Assembly: GCA_002424865.1 (NCBI GenBank)
Contig: DILC01000063.1
Coordinates: 18,949-30,618 of the forward strand
Origin: Rhodocyclaceae bacterium UBA5602
Lineage (GTDB): Bacteria; Pseudomonadota; Gammaproteobacteria; Burkholderiales; Rhodocyclaceae
DNA: 11,670 nucleotides
Direction: 5' to 3'
Part shown: in pieces, positions 7,244 to 11,670 of the stretch
How the letters are laid out: each line of letters begins with the position of its first letter
Position numbering within the stretch: position 1 is the stretch's first letter
Made by a program: the position numbers and the translations under genes
Notes under the pieces: model-generated
Databases searched by the model: none
Told to the model about the DNA's origin: nothing
The model's input: only the letters and a program-made list of their open reading frames with translations

Positions 7244-7319
7244 GCCGGTCTCCTCCTGTTATTTATTTATTAGATGCTGATGCTTGAAATACCTTTTACA
7301 AAACCGCCAACAACCCAAA

Positions 7320-9467
7320 TCAAACCGCGGAATTTTCTCCTGCTCGGCCTGTCATCATGCGGGAAATGCCCGCCTTGATTCTTTCCAGCCAGCCCGGATT
7401 TTCAACCTTGGTGACCTTGTAAAACGAAGGGCACAATTGCGCCGCCGTGGTAATCTCGCCGCACACGCCACAACCCACGCAGTTCGCATCAATCGCCGCC
7501 ACAGGGGCTGTGCGCAAGCTGTTCGGCCCATCGGCCAAGGTGAGCGACGGGCAACCGTTAAAGCGCATGCAGGCATGATCCCCGACGCACACTTCGGCAT
7601 CCACGCCCAAACGATCAATCTCGACCCGCTCGCCAGCCTTGATTGCCGCAGCGCGTTCCGGCTTTACGCGGCGCTGCTTTTGCAGCATGCATTCAGCATC
7701 GGAAATCAGCACCCGTACCTGCGGAATCTTCGCGTCCCGCCGGATCTTTTTCATCTTTTCCTGAAAATCGCGGAAGTTGTACGGGTTGGCGGTTTCTATT
7801 TTCTTCACCCCCATGGCGGCGAAAGTTTTCACAATGCTCATCTCGGTGCCGACCGCTTCGCCCGTCATCAGTTTGCCCACGTTGGGGTTTTCGTGCGCCC
7901 CGGTCATGGCGGTCCATTTATTGTCGAGCACAATGTAGGTGCTGTCCTGGCGGTTATAAATGGCATTCGCAGCGGAGGTATTGAACGCGCTATGCCACAG
8001 CGTGCCATCGCCCACAACCGACACATTATGCTGCTCGGACATGGCCGACACGGCAGAGGCTGCGGCCATGCCCGCCCCCATGCCCACGTTGGAGTCCGAC
8101 ATCTGGAAGGGAATAAATCCGGCCATGCCATAGCAACCCACGTCCCCTCCGTGCCAATCTTTCACCCCCGTGGTGTACTCCTGAATCTTCATTTGCGAAA
8201 ACACCGGCCGCTCGGGGCAACCCGTGCAAAAGGTCGGGAAGCGTGGCGGCACGGGTGCAGGAAACATGCCCACCGCCTGGCGTTTGCGGTTGATCAAACC
8301 CTGCACCGCATCGCCAGGCGCTGCGCCTGTCCCGGGAATGGCCTGCATAATGAACTGCGCCAAGGCGGGGCCGAGTTTTTCGGGAATCAGCTCGCCATAC
8401 TTGGGCACTAAATCATGGCCAAAAAACTTCACGCGGATATCTTTTTTCTGGATCAAGGCGCGGATGTGGCTTTCCATTAAATCCGGCTGGCCTTCTTCTA
8501 CCAGCAGCACGTGGGTTTTATCGCCGATAAAGCCAGCGATTTGCTCATCGTTCAAGGGGTAAATGACATTCAATTGCAGCAAGTGAATGCGCGAGTCCAG
8601 TTCGCCAAATTCGTCCGCCAAGCCCATGATGCTGAGTAAACGCATGGTGGTGTTAAACGTCGTGCCATGCGTGATGATGCCGATTTTGGCTTCTTCGTTG
8701 CCAAAGAACTCATTCAAATGGCGCTCGACAATCAAGCGCGTGGCCGTGGGCAGGCGCTCCTCGAAGCGCTTGGCTTCTTGCTGGAACGAATATGGCGGCA
8801 GGGCAAAAATCGTCGGGTCGCGGCGGAATTCCTTTAACTTATTGACCGTACTGATTTTAGGCAGCACATTGTCGCCCACTTTAATTTCAGCATTGGCGTG
8901 CGAGTGTTGCGGCCTTAACAACAAAGCCACCACCGAGTTGCTGTCGCGCGATAAATCCATGCCTTCCTTGACCATGCGATGCAGTACTTGCTGATCATGG
9001 CGCGGGTCGATCACCGGCATGCCGATTTTCTGCCCCCAGGGCAAGGTACGCTGCAGCACCGTGGTGCTCGAACCGCCGTAATCCTCGCCGACGATAATCA
9101 TCGCGCCGTCTTTCACGCCCAGTTGCGAGACGTGATCCACCACATCCTGCCCCACGCCGTTGCCCAGCACCTTCCAGGTCACCGCACCACGCACGGGCTC
9201 GAAAACAGAAGCGGTGAGCAAAGCAGCTGCGGCCATTTCATTGCTGGAAGTCTCAAAATAACAGCCATAATCCTTCAAAATCGGCTCATACGCATCGGCA
9301 AAGGCATCGAGCACATTGGCCGTTGGCGCGCCGGGGTAGCCGCCAAAATAGCTGATGCCGGATTCGAGCAGCGCTTTTAACACCACCAACGCACCATCGC
9401 CATAAAGCGTATCGCCCCGGCCGCCCTTGAGCTGCGCTATTTCGTCACTGGTAAATGAATGGGACAT
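7320..9467 (-). CDS. iorA: Indolepyruvate/2-oxoacid:ferredoxin oxidoreductase, alpha subunit
   Basis: A 715-residue thiamine-diphosphate and iron-sulfur enzyme subunit. The family oxidatively decarboxylates 2-oxoacids (aryl-pyruvates in IOR) to acyl-CoA and CO2, reducing ferredoxin. Features in order: N-terminal pyrimidine-binding domain with FGGYPGAPTANVLDAF (41-56) and FETSSNEMAA (71-80); CTGC (Cys414, Cys417); diphosphate-binding domain with GDG (486-488) and Asn516; C-terminal ferredoxin-like domain with Cys627, Cys633, Cys639-Pro and Cys663, Cys666, Cys669, Cys679-Pro. The first cluster has wider spacing than CxxCxxC, a pattern I associate with proteobacterial IORs. Partner subunit IorB is not encoded next to it or elsewhere in the window. 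The ribosome site is weak. A 268-bp repeat-bearing gap precedes it, so it may have its own promoter, but I cannot point to one. The true 2-oxoacid may be a ring-cleavage product rather than indolepyruvate. Confidence 0.9.
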   Translation of the reverse strand: MSHSFTSDEIAQLKGGRGDTLYGDGALVVLKALLESGISYFGGYPGAPTANVLDAFADAYEPILKDYGCYFETSSNEMAAAALLTASVFEPVRGAVTWKVLGNGVGQDVVDHVSQLGVKDGAMIIVGEDYGGSSTTVLQRTLPWGQKIGMPVIDPRHDQQVLHRMVKEGMDLSRDSNSVVALLLRPQHSHANAEIKVGDNVLPKISTVNKLKEFRRDPTIFALPPYSFQQEAKRFEERLPTATRLIVERHLNEFFGNEEAKIGIITHGTTFNTTMRLLSIMGLADEFGELDSRIHLLQLNVIYPLNDEQIAGFIGDKTHVLLVEEGQPDLMESHIRALIQKKDIRVKFFGHDLVPKYGELIPEKLGPALAQFIMQAIPGTGAAPGDAVQGLINRKRQAVGMFPAPVPPRFPTFCTGCPERPVFSQMKIQEYTTGVKDWHGGDVGCYGMAGFIPFQMSDSNVGMGAGMAAASAVSAMSEQHNVSVVGDGTLWHSAFNTSAANAIYNRQDSTYIVLDNKWTAMTGAHENPNVGKLMTGEAVGTEMSIVKTFAAMGVKKIETANPYNFRDFQEKMKKIRRDAKIPQVRVLISDAECMLQKQRRVKPERAAAIKAGERVEIDRLGVDAEVCVGDHACMRFNGCPSLTLADGPNSLRTAPVAAIDANCVGCGVCGEITTAAQLCPSFYKVTKVENPGWLERIKAGISRMMTGRAGENSAV

Positions 9468-9506
9468 CGTGTTTATTCCGTTTTCGGTTGGGATGGATGG
9501 ATATTT

Positions 9507-9560
9507 TTAGCGTGAAACAACGCAATTTGATGCAGGGTCACGCCGCTCGCGCAGCGAGCC
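9507..9560. repeat. Dispersed repeat copy B, first arm
   Basis: Aligns with 13-65 of copy A: seven mismatches and one indel over 54 bases, beginning TTAGCGTGAAAC in both. It contains a 6-bp hairpin (9545-9550 with 9554-9559, loop GCA). Relative to copy A, C52-G62 is replaced by T9547-A9557, keeping the pair, and a third change (A59 to G9554) lengthens the stem by one pair. It lies 39 bp upstream of the iorA start. Confidence 0.7.
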
Positions 9561-9722
9561 AGACAATCTCCTCCCCCGTGCGGGGGAGGTTTGGGAGGGG
9601 GCGGGAATTCGCGACGCCTGCGTCGCGCCGCCGCAGCCGGCTGGCTGTGCAAAGTCGGCCGTGTCTCGCCTCGCGGCTGGGAGGGGGCGGGCCTTTATGC
9701 TGCCTTTCGCGTGTTTCATCAT
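9561..9722. other. G-rich, hairpin-rich insert between the arms of repeat copy B
   Basis: This stretch has no counterpart in copy A. It holds a perfect 8-bp palindromic stem (CCTCCCCC at 9570-9577 with GGGGGAGG at 9582-9589), a 6-bp stem (GCGACG at 9611-9616 with CGTCGC at 9621-9626), and a 13-bp direct repeat GGGAGGGGGCGGG at 9593-9605 and 9679-9691. It looks like a second intergenic repeat placed inside the first. Open frames across it are low-complexity and not credible genes. No T-tract follows either stem, so I do not call a terminator. Confidence 0.5.
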
Positions 9723-9755
9723 CAACGGGTGGCATTTACTTACCATGAGCGTTAG
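9723..9755. repeat. Dispersed repeat copy B, second arm
   Basis: Aligns without gaps with 57-89 of copy A (27 of 33 identical), ending in CATGAGCGTTAG where copy A has CATGGGCGTTAG. The arm overlaps the 3' end of the crotonase gene: the last residues (about NAHGK) and the TAA stop at 9736-9738 are encoded within it. Confidence 0.65.
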
Positions 9756-10539
9756 GCCACGTGTAGGCGGGCGCTTGCTTGGCTGCAAACCGCGCGATTG
9801 CCCCGGTGCATTCTGGGGTTGCCACGGCCATGCTTTGCGCGGCCGCCTCCAAACCCAGCATGGTGGCCAGGCTGCTCTCGTAGGACTGGTTCAAGCTGTG
9901 CTTGGTAAAGCCAAACGCCGTGGGCGAAATATGCTTCATGGCGTGCGCCATGGCCAGTGCGCGGGGCAACACATCCTGCGGCTCGTGCAGTTCCAGCACA
10001 ATGCCCAAACGCAAGGCTTCTTCCGCCGGGATTTCACGCGCGGAATAAATCATTTCTTTGGCGCGCTGCAAGCCGACCACGCGCGGCAGGGTGTACATCG
10101 CGCCATAATCGGGCAGCAAACCCACGCGCATAAAAGCCATGCAAAAACGCGCCCGGTTGGATGCCACCACCATATCAGCGGCCATCGCCAAACTAAACCC
10201 GGCGCCATAAGCCGTGCCCTCCACAGCCGCGATCACCGGCCGGTCAAGATTCATCAGTTCGGTCAAATAGGTGTGCGCGGCCATCAGGCGCTGCCGCATG
10301 ATGGCCGAATTCACGCCTTCCATGCCCAGCAAATCGCCCCCCGCGCAAAAGGTGCCGCCCGCGCCGGTGAGCACCACGGCACGAATGGATTGCTCGTTCA
10401 AAATATAACGCACCAACGCACCCAGCTCTTCGCGCATGGCCGAGTTAATGGCATTGCGGCTCTCCGGCCTGGCTAAAGTGACCGTAGCCACGCCATCATC
10501 CAGCGCTACGTTCAAGGTTGCTAAAGAATTCAAATCCAT
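9736..10539 (-). CDS. Enoyl-CoA hydratase/isomerase (crotonase) family, isomerase-like active site
   Basis: A 267-residue crotonase-fold enzyme acting on a CoA thioester. The oxyanion-hole segments are FCAGGDL (64-70) and GTAYGAGFSLAMAAD (108-122). Aligned to mitochondrial crotonase, the two hydratase glutamates (Glu144, Glu164) fall on Ser116 and Phe136, so standard water addition is unlikely. Asp144 in GLLPDYGA sits where dienoyl-CoA isomerase, 4-chlorobenzoyl-CoA dehalogenase and PaaG carry a catalytic Asp, as I recall them; the context MAFMRVGLLPD...LPRVVG is notably PaaG-like. An enoyl-CoA or ring/oxepin-CoA-type isomerase is the best guess. No paaABCDE-like oxygenase genes are in view. 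It is 33 bp after the SCP2-type thiolase, suggesting cotranscription; the ribosome site is weak. Its C-terminal tail is encoded by a dispersed repeat. Confidence 0.88.
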   Translation of the reverse strand: MDLNSLATLNVALDDGVATVTLARPESRNAINSAMREELGALVRYILNEQSIRAVVLTGAGGTFCAGGDLLGMEGVNSAIMRQRLMAAHTYLTELMNLDRPVIAAVEGTAYGAGFSLAMAADMVVASNRARFCMAFMRVGLLPDYGAMYTLPRVVGLQRAKEMIYSAREIPAEEALRLGIVLELHEPQDVLPRALAMAHAMKHISPTAFGFTKHSLNQSYESSLATMLGLEAAAQSMAVATPECTGAIARFAAKQAPAYTWPNAHGK

Positions 10540-10572
10540 ACAATCAATTTCTTGCCCAAGGTTATCTTCAAG

Positions 10573-11670
10573 TCAGTGCCGTTGATACAACGTCACCACG
10601 CAAGCGCCGCCCAAACCGAGGTTATGCTGCAACGCCACTTTGGCGTCCGCCACCTGGCGCGCCTCGGCCTGGCCGCGCAACTGCCAGGTCAGCTCGGCAC
10701 ACTGCGCCAAACCCGTTGCGCCCAGCGGGTGGCCCTTGGAGAGCAAGCCGCCGGAAGGATTGGTGACCACTTTGCCGCCATAGGTGTTGTCGCCATCCAA
10801 AATGAATTGTTCCGCCGTGCCGCGCGGCGTCAAGCTCAACGCCTCATAAGACAATAATTCATTGACGGTAAAGCAGTCGTGCAGTTCCACCACGTCCACG
10901 TCTTCGGGCCCCATGCCCGCTTCCGCATACACCGCTTGGGCCGCGCGGTGCGCCATATCGGCGCCAATCAAATGGCGCATGTCGTCGCTAAACGCATCGC
11001 CCCGGTCGGTTGTCATGGCCTGCCCGGCAATCGAGACGCGCCTGTCCAGGCCATGCTTTTTGGCAAACGCCGGTGAGCAAACAATCGCCGCCGCCGCGCC
11101 ACAGGTGGGCGGGCAGCATTGCAAACGCGTGAGCGGATCGGTCATTTTGGGGGATGCCATGACTTCCTCCAGCGTGACGGGCTTGCGAAACACGGCAAAT
11201 GGATTATTCGCCGCATGCTGGCGAGACTTCACCGAAATGCGCCCGAAGGTTTCCGGCGCAATGCCAAACTCGTTGATATATGCCCGCCCGGCAGCGGCAA
11301 AAAACTGCGGCGTTCTGGGCGCGGCCTCATCAAACTGATTGTTATCCTGCAGCACCTGGATAAAGCTATCCAGCGGGCTGGGCCGGTCGCTGTAGGCGCC
11401 GCCTTTGAGCGCGCCCGGGTTCATTTGCTCAAAACCCACGGCCAGCGCGCAATCCACCACGCCACTGGCCACTGCCTGCCGCGCGAGGAACAATGCCGTA
11501 GAACCGCTGGCGCAGTTGTTATTCACATTGACAACCGGAATACCCGTCATGCCAACGCCATAGAGCACCGCCTGCCCGGCGGTTGAATCGGCATACACAT
11601 AGCCTGCATAGGCTTGCTGTATCGCCGTGTAATCAAGCCCCGCATCGGCCAGGGCCGCGCGCACGGCGCG
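10573..11670 (-). CDS. SCP2-type thiolase, partial at the right edge
   Basis: 365 visible residues of a thiolase of the lipid-transfer/SCP-x class; the frame is open through 11670, so the N-terminus (probably a few tens of residues) is outside the window. An in-frame GTG at 11662-11664 is internal to the conserved RAALADAGLDY helix and is not the start. Visible motifs are the nucleophile Cys in NNNCASGSTA (codon 11512-11514), VVELHDCFTVNEL, SKGHPLGATG, and the closing GLGGACVVTLY. The HDCF motif and the C-terminal GGAC separate this class from the AcAT-type thiolase at 2794-4002. The expected reaction is thiolysis of a 3-oxoacyl-CoA, often with bulky, branched or sterol-like side chains in this class. 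It leads the visible operon, followed at 33 bp by the crotonase. Confidence 0.92.
   Translation of the reverse strand, partial: RAVRAALADAGLDYTAIQQAYAGYVYADSTAGQAVLYGVGMTGIPVVNVNNNCASGSTALFLARQAVASGVVDCALAVGFEQMNPGALKGGAYSDRPSPLDSFIQVLQDNNQFDEAAPRTPQFFAAAGRAYINEFGIAPETFGRISVKSRQHAANNPFAVFRKPVTLEEVMASPKMTDPLTRLQCCPPTCGAAAAIVCSPAFAKKHGLDRRVSIAGQAMTTDRGDAFSDDMRHLIGADMAHRAAQAVYAEAGMGPEDVDVVELHDCFTVNELLSYEALSLTPRGTAEQFILDGDNTYGGKVVTNPSGGLLSKGHPLGATGLAQCAELTWQLRGQAEARQVADAKVALQHNLGLGGACVVTLYQRH

Noticed and set aside
7244..7319. AT-rich leader upstream of the catechol dioxygenase as a promoter
   Set aside because: No convincing pair of -35 and -10 boxes at proper spacing could be read; the short TTAT repeat at 7259-7271 is too small to interpret.
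7284..8411. Long open frame on the plus strand opposite iorA (375 residues)
   Set aside because: It lies antisense to a clearly conserved gene, is rich in His and Arg as expected from a GC-rich complement, and has no recognisable domain.
9507..9788. Minus-strand small open frames through the repeat region between iorA and the crotonase
   Set aside because: The translation follows repeat arms and G-rich low-complexity DNA, with Pro/Arg/Ser-rich sequence; it is explained by the repeats.
9661..10476. Plus-strand open frame of 271 residues opposite the crotonase
   Set aside because: It is antisense to a conserved gene, with His/Arg/Gln-rich composition and no motif.
1..11670. CRISPR array, tRNA, rRNA, transposase or phage genes
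   Set aside because: No regularly spaced repeats, cloverleaf-like RNA or mobile-element protein was seen.

Overview
This is a GC-rich bacterial chromosome segment in which all eleven supported genes lie on the minus strand, so transcription runs from position 11670 down to position 1. Protein styles suggest a Betaproteobacterium (Burkholderiales or Rhodocyclales-like): a proteobacterial indolepyruvate ferredoxin oxidoreductase with a divergent C-terminal ferredoxin domain, a XylE-sized extradiol dioxygenase and a PaaG-like crotonase. The taxonomic call is an inference. The content is a catabolic cluster for an aromatic or other cyclic compound, joining ring cleavage, 2-oxoacid oxidation and CoA-dependent beta-oxidation.

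Layout in transcription order: (1) an SCP2-type thiolase, cut by the right edge, then a crotonase-fold enzyme with isomerase-like rather than hydratase-like active-site residues; (2) a 268-bp gap holding a split copy of a dispersed repeat and a G-rich, hairpin-rich insert; (3) a 2-oxoacid:ferredoxin oxidoreductase alpha subunit (IorA-like) without a visible beta subunit, a canonical catechol 2,3-dioxygenase-like enzyme and a paralogous VOC protein with three replaced second-shell residues; (4) an 89-bp gap with a terminator-like structure; (5) a tightly packed run: small cupin, HSD10-type 3-hydroxyacyl-CoA dehydrogenase, biosynthetic/degradative-type thiolase, MaoC-fold protein, aldehyde dehydrogenase and an atypical SDR; (6) a second copy of the dispersed repeat, at the left edge.

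A working model (inference) is that the canonical dioxygenase opens a catecholic ring to a 2-oxo/2-hydroxy acid, the ferredoxin oxidoreductase turns a 2-oxoacid into an acyl-CoA, and the crotonase, dehydrogenase and two thiolases degrade that acyl-CoA. The aldehyde dehydrogenase and SDR would handle aldehyde or alcohol side products. No ring-cleavage hydrolase, hydratase/aldolase pair, ring-hydroxylating oxygenase, regulator or transporter is visible, so the pathway is incomplete here and its substrate is unknown.

The most unusual points are the changed active sites in four enzymes (VOC paralogue, MaoC protein, last SDR, crotonase), the lone IorA, and a repeat whose two copies show a compensatory base-pair change and lie over the 3' ends of two genes.
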